Of a DNA stretch of 26,539 bases, positions 8,357 through 17,048 are shown one piece after another. The DNA comes from Planctomycetota bacterium (lineage in GTDB: Bacteria > Planctomycetota > SZUA-567). How positions within the stretch are numbered: position 1 is the first letter of the stretch; each line of letters begins with the position of its first letter. The stretch spans positions 1-26,539 of the forward strand of contig JAJBTL010000109.1 of assembly GCA_020860865.1 (NCBI GenBank), in the 5' to 3' direction. A program made the position numbers and the translations under genes. The notes under the pieces were generated by a model. The model worked only from the letters and a program-made list of their open reading frames with translations. It was not told where the DNA came from and did no database searches.

Positions 8357-8626
8357 TCGGCGGACAATGGCACTTCCGGTCCGGCGGGGGAAGTCGATTG
8401 TCGCCCCGACGGCGTTTTCCGGGAAAATCGTCAAAAAGGTTACACTCCACCTCTTGAAACAGCCGATAGATGTATTAGGCTGTGTTTATGGCGAAACCGC
8501 CGATGGCGTTAATCCAGCCAGGACCGTGGGCGGAGTGACCGCCGAAAAAGTAAGGACTACGTCGGCGCACCGGACCGCGCGCACGACAGGCATACACAAT
8601 TCAAGCCCCATTTTAGGAGACGTATC

Positions 8627-9283
8627 ATGAAATCAGTGCGTTCGATGCTGTTGGTTCTTGGCGGCGCGGTCTGCCTCGCCGTGCTTTCCGGGTGCGAAAC
8701 ACAGCAATCGGCCTGTGAACGCGAAAAACGCCTGACCGAAAGACTCGACGAACTTCAGATGGACGTCGACGGACGCTGGATGAGCGTGAACGCCGAAGTC
8801 GCGGCCATGCGGGCCAACCCGCCGGTCATCGTCCAGCAGGTGCCGGTGCCGACGCCCATGACCCCGGTCGTCGACCCCTATGCGGGACAAACGGCGCCGT
8901 CCGGCATGTCTGTGGACACCATTTCCATCGAGGACGATTTCTACGGCTCCTCGAAACGGCAGCAGCTCGAGCAACTCGCCGCCAGCGCCCGCCAGGAACA
9001 GCTCTACGACGCTCCGGCCCCGCGCCGCTCCAGCGGCGGCACCTCGAACGCTGCCAACCATATCCGCGTCCCGGTGCCGGTCCGCACCGTCCAGGCCGCC
9101 CTAAAGGAAGCCGGACATTATCCCGGCTCCATCGACGGCAAGGTTGGCCGTCAGACCATCGCCGGCATCACCTCGTTCCAACGGAGCCAGGGAATCAAGG
9201 CGGACGGCATTGTCGGGAAACAGACCTGGCCACTCCTCTACCCCTATGTCCCGGCCGGCATGTCGACGCAGCGCCTGAAGTAA
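8627..9283 (+). CDS. Lipoprotein with C-terminal peptidoglycan-binding domain
   Basis: 218 residues from the ATG at 8627, with TAGGAGA at 8614-8620. The signal peptide ends in the lipobox LSGC, so Cys23 should be lipidated. A short charged coiled-coil-like stretch (REKRLTERLDELQMDVDGRW) follows, then a Pro/Val-rich linker. The C-terminal part (about 150-210) is a PG_binding_1-type repeat: VQAALKEAGHYPGSIDGKVG, then GITSFQRSQGIKADGIVGKQTWPLL. Such domains bind the cell wall non-covalently, so an outer-membrane-to-wall tether or a structural envelope role is likely. No catalytic domain is present. It is monocistronic: a divergent gene lies upstream and a strong terminator follows 40 bases after the stop. 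Confidence 0.85.
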   Translation: MKSVRSMLLVLGGAVCLAVLSGCETQQSACEREKRLTERLDELQMDVDGRWMSVNAEVAAMRANPPVIVQQVPVPTPMTPVVDPYAGQTAPSGMSVDTISIEDDFYGSSKRQQLEQLAASARQEQLYDAPAPRRSSGGTSNAANHIRVPVPVRTVQAALKEAGHYPGSIDGKVGRQTIAGITSFQRSQGIKADGIVGKQTWPLLYPYVPAGMSTQRLK

Positions 9284-9321
9284 CCGGCACCGCGTCATCA
9301 CGACTACTCGGATCCCCTCTT

Positions 9322-9357
9322 GCGCCCCCATTTCGCCTTGTGCGTGGGGGCGTTTTT
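9322..9357 (+). terminator. Rho-independent terminator after the lipoprotein gene
   Basis: CGCCCCCA (9323-9330) pairs perfectly with TGGGGGCG (9345-9352), with a 14-base loop, followed at once by five T (9353-9357). It insulates the hyf-like cluster from the lipoprotein transcript. Confidence 0.9.
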
Positions 9358-9452
9358 ATATGTACCACGGCCGGAAAACGGCCGGGAACGTGTCCGGCGG
9401 TGAATTGACGGCGCTTTCCCCGGCTGTTTCCCCTTTTCTTTTTAGCCGCCCG

Positions 9453-9461
9453 TGATACACT
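9453..9461 (+). promoter_or_regulatory. Candidate extended -10 element ahead of hyfB-like gene
   Basis: TGATACACT fits the extended -10 pattern TGnTATAAT with four of six core matches, about 73 bases before the hyfB start. There is no good -35 at 16-18 bases; a TTGACG at 9405-9410 is too far away. Offered because a promoter is needed after the terminator at 9357. Confidence 0.3.
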
Positions 9462-9533
9462 GATCCATCCCGGCACACGACATTTCGCAATGGCATTCAG
9501 CCCGGTCATGACCAGCGTAGTGGGGAAAAGCGC

Positions 9534-11561
9534 ATGTTGTATTGGATTTCCGTCGCCATCGTCGTCTACGCCGCCAGCGGCGTGGCCGCCTGGATATTCC
9601 GGCATCGTCCCGGGGCGGCCGGCGTTCTCGGCGCCCTCGGCTGCGTCGTCGCCGGCGGCTTCGGTCTGTACGCGAGCGCCCTTACCCTCCTCACCCGGAG
9701 TATCGAAAACAGCCGTTCCCTCCTGAACGCGCCCCACGCCAGGCTGGCTCTCGGTATTGACTCCCTGTCCGCCCTGTTTCTTCTGCCGATATTTTTCGTC
9801 GGCGCCCTCATTGCCCTCGCCGCCCTCCGCCGCCGTCCCGGCGACTACGCCCTGAACCGGCCGCACGAGCACTGGCTGTTCTTCAACTGCACCCTGGCCG
9901 GCGCCGCCCTGGCGGTGGTGTCCCGGAACGCCATCCTTTTCCTCTTCGCCTGGGAAGTCATGACGGTGGCGTCGTTCCTCCTTATTGAAAACGATCAGCG
10001 GGAACCGGGGGATCACGGCGGCGGCTGGGTCTACCTCACCGCCGGCCATATCGGCGCCGCCGCCCTCTTCGCCATGTTCGCCCTCCTCGGCGGCGACGGC
10101 GGCGTCCTCGACTTTTCCGTCCTCCAATCCGGCGCCCGGACCGCCGGACCCGGCATCATCTCCGTCGCCTTCGTCCTCGCCTTCACCGGTTTCGGCGGCA
10201 AGGTCGGGCTGGCGCCATTCCAGACCTGGTATCCGGAAGGCTACCCGCCCGCTCCGGCCCATGTCGGCGCGCTCCTGTCCGGCGTCGTCGGGAACATGGG
10301 CATTTACGGCCTCCTCCGTTTTCTCATGCTGGCGGGGGGCGTCCGCACGCCGCCGGTGTGGTGGGGCTACCTCCTCCTTTTCGCCGGACTGGCGTCGGCC
10401 CTCATCGGCGCGGTCCGGGCCATGGCGGCCCGCGACCTCACCCGCCTCCTCGCCTGGTCGTCAGTGGAGAATTACGGCCTCATGGGCGCCGGCATCGGCC
10501 TCGGGCTCCTTGGCGCGGCGTCGGGGAACGGCGTTGTCTCCTACCTCGGCTTCGCCGGCGTCATCTTCCACATGCTGAACCATTCGGTGTCGAAGTCGCT
10601 CCTCTTCCTCAGTGCCGGCGCGGTCTACAGCCGGACCGGAACGCGGCGGCTAGACACCATGGGAGGATTGTCGAAGCGCCTGCCGTTGACCGGGCTCCTC
10701 TTTCTCGTCGGCAGTCTTGGCGCTGCGTCGGTGCTGCCACTGAATGGGTTTGTCAGTGAATTCCTTATTCTCATGGCGGCGTTCAACGGCGCGACCATGT
10801 ACGAGCCGGCCTCGGTGGCGGCGGCGTCCATGTTTGTCGCCGTCATCGTCATGGCGCTCGTTGGCGGACTGGCCGTCGCCGCCTATGTGAAGGCGTTCGG
10901 CTTTGTCTTCCTCGGGAATCTCCGGGGACCGGGCGCGGCGTCGCGGGCGAAGGAGCAGCCCGGGCAGCTCCTCCCGCACGCCCACCTCGCCGTCACCGCC
11001 GTCGTCCTTGCCGTCACGAGCCCGGATGTGCTGGACGTTGTCGGCGTCACCACCCGGCAACTGGTGCGGCTCTGGCGCTTCGTGCCGGAAGGGGCGGACG
11101 ATCTCGACGCCTGGCTGGCATCGCGGGGTGCGCCGGCGGGGGATTCCGTTTTTCTTGGCGCCTGGCTCCTTATCGCCTGTTTGGCTTTCGCGTATATTCT
11201 CCGGGCCGTCCTTATGCGCCGGGCGGCACGGGAGTCGGGGCCGACCTGGGACTGCGGCTATATCGCGCCGGACGGGCGGATGCAGTATACCGCCACCTCG
11301 TTCACCAGGCCGATTGTGGAGGATTTCGACGCGTTTGTGAAAATTGAAGACAGGCGAAGCGACCCGCAGGGGCTGTTCCCGACCGGGGCATCGTTCTCGT
11401 CGTGGCGGCCGGGCATTGCCCGGGCCTTCGGCTTTAGCCACCTATTCCGCCTTGTCGGCTACCTGGCGGCGCGACTGCGGATTCTCCAGGAAGGACGGGT
11501 GCAACTGTACCTCCTCTATATGGCGGCGGTCCTGGTGATTCTTCTCATGTGGAAGTTGTGA
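9534..11561 (+). CDS. hyfB: Hydrogenase-4 component B-like proton-translocating membrane subunit
   Basis: The 675-residue integral membrane protein belongs to the NuoL/M/N-Mrp antiporter family in its HyfB form. Signature positions are FAWEVMTV (the conserved membrane Glu, about residue 142), GFGGKVGLAPFQTWYPEGYP with the conserved Lys (about 223), and HSVSKSLLFLSAGAVYSRTG in the later helices. It should form a proton or cation channel in the inner membrane, as in formate hydrogenlyase and complex I. It is longer than most NuoL/M proteins because it carries extra C-terminal helices, the last being VQLYLLYMAAVLVILLMW; the hydrophilic loop before them (about 560-640) is usual for HyfB. First gene of a packed five-gene set; the next start is 2 bases after its stop. 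No defects seen. Confidence 0.92.
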   Translation: MLYWISVAIVVYAASGVAAWIFRHRPGAAGVLGALGCVVAGGFGLYASALTLLTRSIENSRSLLNAPHARLALGIDSLSALFLLPIFFVGALIALAALRRRPGDYALNRPHEHWLFFNCTLAGAALAVVSRNAILFLFAWEVMTVASFLLIENDQREPGDHGGGWVYLTAGHIGAAALFAMFALLGGDGGVLDFSVLQSGARTAGPGIISVAFVLAFTGFGGKVGLAPFQTWYPEGYPPAPAHVGALLSGVVGNMGIYGLLRFLMLAGGVRTPPVWWGYLLLFAGLASALIGAVRAMAARDLTRLLAWSSVENYGLMGAGIGLGLLGAASGNGVVSYLGFAGVIFHMLNHSVSKSLLFLSAGAVYSRTGTRRLDTMGGLSKRLPLTGLLFLVGSLGAASVLPLNGFVSEFLILMAAFNGATMYEPASVAAASMFVAVIVMALVGGLAVAAYVKAFGFVFLGNLRGPGAASRAKEQPGQLLPHAHLAVTAVVLAVTSPDVLDVVGVTTRQLVRLWRFVPEGADDLDAWLASRGAPAGDSVFLGAWLLIACLAFAYILRAVLMRRAARESGPTWDCGYIAPDGRMQYTATSFTRPIVEDFDAFVKIEDRRSDPQGLFPTGASFSSWRPGIARAFGFSHLFRLVGYLAARLRILQEGRVQLYLLYMAAVLVILLMWKL

Positions 11562-11563
11562 TA

Positions 11564-12484
11564 ATGTCTCAGACCATCTTGTCCATAGTCATGTTTATCC
11601 TGACCCTGGCCTTGTGCCCGCTACTCCCGGGGATTGTCAACCGGGTCAAGGCGAGATGCGCCGGTCGGACCGGCCAGCCACTTCTCCAGAAATATTACGA
11701 CCTCGGAAAACTGGTCCGGAAGGACGTCGTCTATTCGACAACCGCCACCTGGATTTTCCGGGCCTGCCCGGTGGCTGTCCTCGGCGGCGCGCTGGCGGCG
11801 GCGTTGACGCCGTTCGGCCGCGGCGGCGCCCTCGTGTCGTTCCAGGGCGATTTCCTCATTTGGGCCGGAGCCCTGACGCTGGCGCGGCTCTTCATGATCC
11901 TGGCGGCGCTCGATGCCGGGTCGGCGTTCACCGGCATGGGGGCGTCCCGGGAGGCGTGGTTCGCGGTTCTCGCCGAACCGGCGATTTTCCTCGCCATGGC
12001 GGCATTGGCGGTGATTTCCCACCAGTTTTCCATGACCGGTTTTTTCCTCGCCCTGACGCCGGAGACGACCAGCCGCCACTTCATGGCGCTACTGTTCGCG
12101 GCGCTGGCGCTGTTTGTCGTGTCATTGGCGGAAAACGCCCGGATTCCGGTGGACGATCCGACCACCCACCTCGAACTCACCATGATTCATGAAGCGATGA
12201 TCCTGGACCATTCCGGGCCGGACCTGGCGATTATCGAATACGGCGCCGCCCTTAAACTGTGGGTCATGGCGTCCCTCGCCGTCGGCGCGGCGGTGCCGGT
12301 GGACATCGGCAGTTGGTGGCTGGACGCCGGCTGTTTTCTGGTCGGGCTGTTTGTCTTCGCCGTGCTCCTGGGCATTGTCGAATCGGTCATGGCCAGGCTC
12401 AAACTGAACCGGGTGCCGCAGTTCCTGGTCGGCGCGGCGGTGTTGGCGGCGATATCGGTGATACTCGTAGCGAGGAGCGCATAG
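11564..12484 (+). CDS. hyfC: Hydrogenase-4 component C-like membrane subunit (NuoH type)
   Basis: About 306 residues from the ATG at 11564, which has GGAAG at 11551-11555; an in-frame GTG at 11549 would overlap hyfB. This is the NuoH/HyfC-type subunit that joins the membrane arm to the hydrophilic arm near the quinone or hydrogenase interface. The segment ENARIPVDDPTTHLELTMIH (about 188-207) and the following AMILDHSGPDLAIIEYGAAL are hallmarks of HyfC/HycD rather than NADH-linked NuoH. The early LLQKYYDLGKLVRKDVVYS is also typical. About eight hydrophobic helices. The acidic loop residues that couple redox chemistry to pumping are kept. Neighbours leave gaps of only 2 bases on each side, indicating one transcript. 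Confidence 0.92.
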   Translation: MSQTILSIVMFILTLALCPLLPGIVNRVKARCAGRTGQPLLQKYYDLGKLVRKDVVYSTTATWIFRACPVAVLGGALAAALTPFGRGGALVSFQGDFLIWAGALTLARLFMILAALDAGSAFTGMGASREAWFAVLAEPAIFLAMAALAVISHQFSMTGFFLALTPETTSRHFMALLFAALALFVVSLAENARIPVDDPTTHLELTMIHEAMILDHSGPDLAIIEYGAALKLWVMASLAVGAAVPVDIGSWWLDAGCFLVGLFVFAVLLGIVESVMARLKLNRVPQFLVGAAVLAAISVILVARSA

Positions 12485-12486
12485 CG

Positions 12487-13134
12487 ATGTGGCTGGACTA
12501 CCTGTCCGTCATTTTTATCCTGACGAATTTCGTCCTTCTGGCCTCGAGCCGGCTCGGCTTCTGCATCAAGGCCGTGACGATTCAGGGCGTGGTGTTGGCG
12601 ATAATCCCCCTCGTCCATGAAGGGGATCACCTCGGCGTCGCCTCCCTCGTCCTCTGCGCCGTGACGCTGGCGGTGAAAGGCTACGCCTTCCCGAAGCTCC
12701 TGAACGGCGCTATCAGCCGCGCCCGCATCCGGCGGGAGGTGGAACCGCTCGTCGGCTACAGTACCAGTATCCTCCTTGGCCTCGCGATGCTGGTGTTCGG
12801 TTTCTGGCTCCAGTCCAGGCTGCCTCTCGGCGGGAATGACGGCCTCCTGTTGCCGGCATCGTTTTTCGCCATCCTGGCCGGTTTTTTTGTGACAATCGGC
12901 CGGCGGAAGGCCTTAACCCAGATCCTCGGCTACCTCGCCCTCGAGAACGGCATTTTCGCCTTCGGCGCCGCCGCTCTTCCTGAGCACCCGTGGATGCTTG
13001 AACTCGGGGTGCTCCTGGACGTGTTCGTCGCCGTCCTTGTCATGGGCGTGGCGGTGTTCCGCATCAGTGAAGAATTCGAACACATCGACGTGGACCGGCT
13101 CCGGAGCCTCCGCGATCCGGTCGGGGAGGGGTAA
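12487..13134 (+). CDS. hyfE: Hydrogenase-4 component E-like membrane subunit (NuoK type)
   Basis: The ATG at 12487 follows the hyfC stop by 2 bases and gives 215 residues, the usual HyfE size. Earlier in-frame starts would run deep into hyfC. Six or seven hydrophobic helices are visible. The NuoK-like C-terminal core has GYLALENGIFAFG (buried Glu, about residue 159) and LELGVLLDVFVAVLVMGVAV (second Glu, about 177). In HyfE and Mbh/Mrp relatives these glutamates lie on the proton path. A short charged tail (EEFEHIDVDRLRSLRDP) faces the cytoplasm. Its presence separates this cluster from simple group 4 hydrogenases such as Ech, which have no HyfE. Confidence 0.9.
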   Translation: MWLDYLSVIFILTNFVLLASSRLGFCIKAVTIQGVVLAIIPLVHEGDHLGVASLVLCAVTLAVKGYAFPKLLNGAISRARIRREVEPLVGYSTSILLGLAMLVFGFWLQSRLPLGGNDGLLLPASFFAILAGFFVTIGRRKALTQILGYLALENGIFAFGAAALPEHPWMLELGVLLDVFVAVLVMGVAVFRISEEFEHIDVDRLRSLRDPVGEG

Positions 13135-13138
13135 CCGT

Positions 13139-14623
13139 ATGACAGTTGTCCTTCTCCTGGCGATTCCCCTGGCCGGGGCGCTCCTCGCCCTCGCCCTCCC
13201 GGCCTCGGCCGACCGCTACCGGCGGCCGCTCGTTCCGGCCGTGGCCCTCGTCCATTTCGCCCTCGTCGTCCGGCTCTGGACCGGCCGGGCGGACAGCCTG
13301 CCGGAACTCGAGTCGTGGCTGGCGGCGGATTCCCTCGGCCTTCTCTTCCTCACCCTGACGAGCGGGCTGTTCCTGCCGACATCGTTTTACGTCATCGGCG
13401 ACATGCTCCGCTATGCGGAAAAGCGCGCCGCCGCCGGCGTGTCGGAACGGATTTACGTCGTCGGCCTCCTTGCCTTCCTGTTCTCCATGACCGCCGTCTG
13501 CCTCTCCACCGACCTCGGCCTTCTTTGGGTGGCGGTGGAAGCGACGACGCTGGCGACGGCTCCCCTTATCTACTTCCGGAAAAGCCCGGGCGCTCTCGAA
13601 GCGACGTGGAAATATCTCCTTGTCTGCTCGGTCGGGATTGCCCTGGCGCTCCTCGGCACCTTCATTCTCGCCGCCGCCGCCGGGGCGGACGGTGCCATGA
13701 CCTTGAACATTCGGGGCCTCGCCGCTATTGCCGAAAACCTTGACCCGAACCTCCTCAGGGCCGGATTTATCTTTCTCCTTGTCGGCTACGGCGCCAAGAT
13801 GGGCCTGGCGCCGATGCACACCTGGCTCCCCGACGCGCATTCGGAATCGCCGTCGCCGGTGTCGGCATTGCTATCGGGAACGCTTCTCAATGGCGCCTTT
13901 CTCGCCATCCTTCGGGCGGTGGACATCATGACCGCCGCCGGACAGGGCGAATTCGCCAACGAACTCCTCCGCCTGTTCGGACTGTTTTCGATGGCCCTGG
14001 CCGGAGCGTTCATTCTTGGCCAAAAGGATTTCAAGCGGCTGTTGGCCTATTCGTCGGTGGAACATATGGGCATCCTCGCCTTCGCCGTCGGACTTGGCGG
14101 GTCGGGCATTTACGCCGCCCTCCTCCACGCCGTGAACCATACGTTCGCAAAAGGCTGCCTGTTCCTCACGGCCGGCAACATCATGTTTCGGTACCACTCG
14201 AAGTCGACGCTGACCGTCCGGGGCGTCCGCCGGGGAATGCCGATGAACGGCGCCTTATGGCTGGCCGGTTTCCTCGCCATCTGCGGACTGCCGCCGTTCG
14301 GGATTTTCCTGACAGAAATTTCCATCCTAATCCGGAGCTTCGCCGGCGGGCGCTATGTCGAAGGCGGCTTGTACCTCCTCTTTCTGGCGGTGGTGTTTAT
14401 CGGCATGCTCGGGGTATTTCTTGGCATGCTCCGGGGCGAAGCGCCCGCATTGCCGGACGGGGAACGGGCGGAATCGCCACTTATGGCGCTCCCGGGCCTG
14501 GCGGCCATCGCCATCGTGCTTGTCCTCGGCTTCGGCGTGCCTGATTTCCTCGGCGTCCGGCTGACCGACGCCGCCGCCATCCTTGACGCCATTCCAACCG
14601 CCACCCAGGGAGTTTTGCCATGA
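13139..14623 (+). CDS. hyfF: Hydrogenase-4 component F-like proton-translocating membrane subunit
   Basis: The ATG at 13139, 4 bases after the hyfE stop and preceded by GGGGAGGGG, gives 494 residues. It is a second NuoL/M/N-type antiporter-like subunit. LLWVAVEATTLATAPLIYFRK carries the conserved membrane Glu, GYGAKMGLAPMHTWLPDAHS the conserved Lys and His, and LLAYSSVEHMGILAFAVGLG and HAVNHTFAKGCLFLTAGN the later channel residues. About 14 helices. Compared with HyfB it is shorter at the C-terminus, as expected for HyfF. Its stop overlaps the hyfG start by four bases (ATGA), so translation is coupled to the large subunit. With HyfB it gives the complex at least two pump modules. Confidence 0.92.
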   Translation: MTVVLLLAIPLAGALLALALPASADRYRRPLVPAVALVHFALVVRLWTGRADSLPELESWLAADSLGLLFLTLTSGLFLPTSFYVIGDMLRYAEKRAAAGVSERIYVVGLLAFLFSMTAVCLSTDLGLLWVAVEATTLATAPLIYFRKSPGALEATWKYLLVCSVGIALALLGTFILAAAAGADGAMTLNIRGLAAIAENLDPNLLRAGFIFLLVGYGAKMGLAPMHTWLPDAHSESPSPVSALLSGTLLNGAFLAILRAVDIMTAAGQGEFANELLRLFGLFSMALAGAFILGQKDFKRLLAYSSVEHMGILAFAVGLGGSGIYAALLHAVNHTFAKGCLFLTAGNIMFRYHSKSTLTVRGVRRGMPMNGALWLAGFLAICGLPPFGIFLTEISILIRSFAGGRYVEGGLYLLFLAVVFIGMLGVFLGMLRGEAPALPDGERAESPLMALPGLAAIAIVLVLGFGVPDFLGVRLTDAAAILDAIPTATQGVLP

Positions 14624-16134
14624 GCCTACAGGCGGCATTGGTCGCGAACGGAACCGCTGTACCGCTGGCGGACATCCCGGAAGGGAGCGTCCCGCAGCTT
14701 CGGTCCCTTATTCTCGAGAAGGTGGCGGGCGGGTCGCACCTGGCCTCGTTCTTTCCCTTCATGAATGGCGACCGGACCATGCTCATGGCAGTCCTTACGA
14801 ACCCGGAAGAAGGCGGCCTCGCCGTCGGCATGGCGCCGGTCGGCGATTCGTACACGTCCCTTACGCCGGAGTGCGCCGAAGCGCACCTGTTCGAACGGGA
14901 AATCGCTGAAAACTGCGGCATTGTGCCGCGCGGGCATCCGTGGCTCAAACCGGTCCGCTTTACCGGCACGGTGGCGGACGACCGGTTGCCGGCGTCGTTT
15001 TTCGACCGGCGGGTCGGGGCGATGGACTTTTTCCGGGTCGAAGGCGAGGAAATCCACGAGGTGGCGGTGGGGCCGGTCCATGCCGGGGTGATTGAACCGG
15101 GGCATTTCCGCTTCCAATGCCACGGCGAGGAAGTGATTCATCTGGAGATTTCCCTCGGCTACCAGCACCGTGGCGCCGAAATGATGCTCCGCTCCGCCCC
15201 GATTCGGCGCGGCCGGTACATCGCCGAGACCGTCGCCGGGGATACCAGTTGCGGCCACGGCCTCGCCTACGCGATGACGGTGGAAGCGCTGGCCGGACTC
15301 CCTGTCCCGGACAGCGCCGACCGGGTACGGGCCATCGGCCTTGAACTGGAACGCATCGCCAACCACACCGGCGACCTCGGCGCCTTGTCCGGCGATGTCG
15401 GTTTTTTACCGACAGCCAGCTTTTGCGGACGGCTCCGGGGTGACATCCTAAACCTCACCGCCCTCATCGCCGGGAACCGCTTCGGCCGGGGCCTTATTGT
15501 CCCCGGGGGCGTCGGGTATTATATCGACAACGCCATGGCCGGAACCATCCGGGAACGGCTGGTCACGGCCTGGAAGGACATCCGGGGCGCTGTCGATCTC
15601 CTGTTCCGGCGGCCGTCGGTGCTGGCCCGGTTCGAAGAGACTGGCACCGTTCCCCGCCACACCGCCGACCACCTCGGGCTGGTCGGACCGGCGGCGCGGG
15701 CCAGCGGGCTGGAAGTGGATGTCCGCCACGAACTGCCGACCGGCATCTACCGGCGGGAGGAATTCCCCCTCGAACTCCAGGGCGAAGGCGACGTGCTGGC
15801 CAGGGCCAGACAGCGCTACGCCGAGATGGCGACATCAGTGGCGTTCATCGACCGGCTCCTCCAGGAGGACTGCGCCGCGCCCCGGCCGGTGAACCCGGAC
15901 GACATCGTCCTCCGGCCCGACCATTTCGCCGTGTCCCTCGTGGAGGGCTGGCGCGGACAAGTCTGTCATGTCGGCCTCACCGGCGGTGACGGGTTGTTCC
16001 ACGCCTACAAGATTGTCGACCCGTCGTTCCATAACTGGACCGGCCTTGCCATGGCGCTCCGGGGACAGCTTATTTCCGACTTTCCCCTCTGTAACAAGAG
16101 TTTTAACCTGTCGTACTGCGGGTTTGATCTGTAA
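14620..16134 (+). CDS. hyfG: Ehr-type large subunit (NuoC-NuoD fusion, HyfG-like) without Ni-Fe ligands
   Basis: 504 residues with an N-terminal NuoC-like domain (about 25-120) and a C-terminal NuoD/hydrogenase-large-subunit domain (about 150-504). The landmarks GPVHAGVIEPGHFRF (151-165), YQHRGAEMML (181-190) and ERIANHTGDLG (244-254) are clear. Active group 4 hydrogenases have a CGIC pair just before H-x-x-AY and a DPCxxC pair near the C-terminus. Here these read VAGDTSCGHGLAY (205-217) and DPSFHNW (467-473), so all four Ni-Fe cysteines are absent. This matches the energy-converting-hydrogenase-related (Ehr) type. Non-canonical Cys remain at 211, 491 and 500. The complex therefore probably moves electrons between other partners while pumping ions. 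No small-subunit gene follows; kdsB begins 33 bases later. The domain call is firm, the true substrate unknown. Confidence 0.88.
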   Translation: MSLQAALVANGTAVPLADIPEGSVPQLRSLILEKVAGGSHLASFFPFMNGDRTMLMAVLTNPEEGGLAVGMAPVGDSYTSLTPECAEAHLFEREIAENCGIVPRGHPWLKPVRFTGTVADDRLPASFFDRRVGAMDFFRVEGEEIHEVAVGPVHAGVIEPGHFRFQCHGEEVIHLEISLGYQHRGAEMMLRSAPIRRGRYIAETVAGDTSCGHGLAYAMTVEALAGLPVPDSADRVRAIGLELERIANHTGDLGALSGDVGFLPTASFCGRLRGDILNLTALIAGNRFGRGLIVPGGVGYYIDNAMAGTIRERLVTAWKDIRGAVDLLFRRPSVLARFEETGTVPRHTADHLGLVGPAARASGLEVDVRHELPTGIYRREEFPLELQGEGDVLARARQRYAEMATSVAFIDRLLQEDCAAPRPVNPDDIVLRPDHFAVSLVEGWRGQVCHVGLTGGDGLFHAYKIVDPSFHNWTGLAMALRGQLISDFPLCNKSFNLSYCGFDL

Positions 16135-16167
16135 CCGTCATTACCTGAACTCCCCGAGGAGACCGCC

Positions 16168-16965
16168 ATGCGTGCGGCACTACTTATTCCGGCCCGATTC
16201 GCTTCGACCCGCCTCCTGGGCAAACTACTCCTGGCCGAGACCGGCCTACCCCTTATTTGCCACACCGCCGAACGGGCGGCGCGAATTCGGGATTTGTCGA
16301 ACGGGCGTTTCGGCGACGTCGTCGTCGCCGCCGACGATCCGCGCATTGTCGACGCGGTGGAGGACTGGGACAGCCAGGCTCGCCTCGGCGTCAGGGCGGT
16401 CATGACCGACCCGTCGCACCAGAGCGGTTCGGACCGCATCGCCGAAGTGGCGGAAAACCTGCCGGACGACATCGACGCCGTCCTGAACCTTCAGGGCGAC
16501 GAACCGGACATCGACCCGGTCGCGGTCCTCGCCCTCGCCGACTTTTTTGAAAAGACCGCACCCGACATCGCCACCATGGTCTATCCCCTGACGACGCGGG
16601 AGGACCGGGAAAATTCGTCCCTCGTCAAGGCGGTCCTCGGCGCCGGCGGACGGGCGCTCTATTTCAGCCGGGCCGATATTCCGTTCCGCCGCGAAGTCGG
16701 GCCGTTCACGCCGCCGGCCTACGGCCATGTCGGGATCTACCTGTACCGCCGGGAGGCGCTCGAGAAGTTTGTCGCCTTGCCGCCGGGCGGGCTCGAGCAG
16801 ACGGAAAAACTCGAGCAACTCCGCGCCCTCGAAGCCGGGATGACCATCCGCGCCCTCGTCCTCGACGCAAAACCGCCGAAAGGCATCGACATCGCCACCG
16901 ACTACGCCGAATTCGTCAAACGCACGGTGGAACGGAAAGCCGCCGATGGGCCGGTTTTCGATTGA
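16168..16965 (+). CDS. kdsB: 3-deoxy-manno-octulosonate cytidylyltransferase
   Basis: The 265-residue KdsB activates Kdo with CTP to CMP-Kdo for LPS inner-core synthesis; cytoplasmic. The nucleotide-binding N-terminus is IPARFASTRLLGKLL (7-21), the substrate segment is DPSHQSGSDRIAEV (81-94), and the acidic NLQGDEP sits at 107-113. YGHVGIYLYRREAL and QTEKLEQLRALEAG follow as in the family. The usual RLPGKPL reads RLLGKLL, with both prolines replaced by Leu, a mild oddity. GAGGAG at 16156-16161 sets the start. The gap to hyfG is 33 bases with no terminator, so it may be read from the hyf transcript although the functions are unrelated. Its presence is the best evidence that the organism makes LPS. 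Confidence 0.93.
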   Translation: MRAALLIPARFASTRLLGKLLLAETGLPLICHTAERAARIRDLSNGRFGDVVVAADDPRIVDAVEDWDSQARLGVRAVMTDPSHQSGSDRIAEVAENLPDDIDAVLNLQGDEPDIDPVAVLALADFFEKTAPDIATMVYPLTTREDRENSSLVKAVLGAGGRALYFSRADIPFRREVGPFTPPAYGHVGIYLYRREALEKFVALPPGGLEQTEKLEQLRALEAGMTIRALVLDAKPPKGIDIATDYAEFVKRTVERKAADGPVFD

Positions 16966-17048
16966 TTGCCGGGGCCGGGTTGGGGACAATGGGCTGATTC
17001 GGAGGTATTTTATCAAACAACGTTGTCCTGACGAGGATATGGAAAGCA

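Larger units (their letters stand above)
8157..8626. other. 470-base divergent intergenic region
   Basis: This lies between the minus-strand C-S lyase and the plus-strand lipoprotein and should hold both promoters. I see a minus-strand TATAGT (8266-8271), an interrupted palindrome at 8340-8356 and a 10-base palindrome CCGGTACCGG at 8227-8236. Local AT content rises at 8255-8340 compared with the surrounding genes. The 87-codon open frame at 8367-8630 has no protein-like features. No RNA gene recognised. Confidence 0.5.

Noticed and set aside
8367..8630. 87-codon plus-strand open frame ahead of the lipoprotein gene
   Set aside because: No ribosome site and no recognisable features. It runs over the lipoprotein's own ribosome site and start codon.
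9195..10262. 355-codon antisense open frame over the lipoprotein end and hyfB
   Set aside because: Gly/Glu/Asp-rich low-complexity product spanning a strong terminator and two real genes; a GC-driven shadow.
14620..16134. Annotation of the cluster as an active [NiFe] hydrogenase or formate hydrogenlyase
   Set aside because: Both CxxC pairs of the large subunit are absent, and no small subunit, maturation or formate dehydrogenase gene is present in the window.
16980..17035. GGACAA ... TTGTCC inverted repeat before the pentapeptide gene
   Set aside because: Six-base arms around a loop of nearly 40 bases, with no conserved motif; expected by chance at this length.
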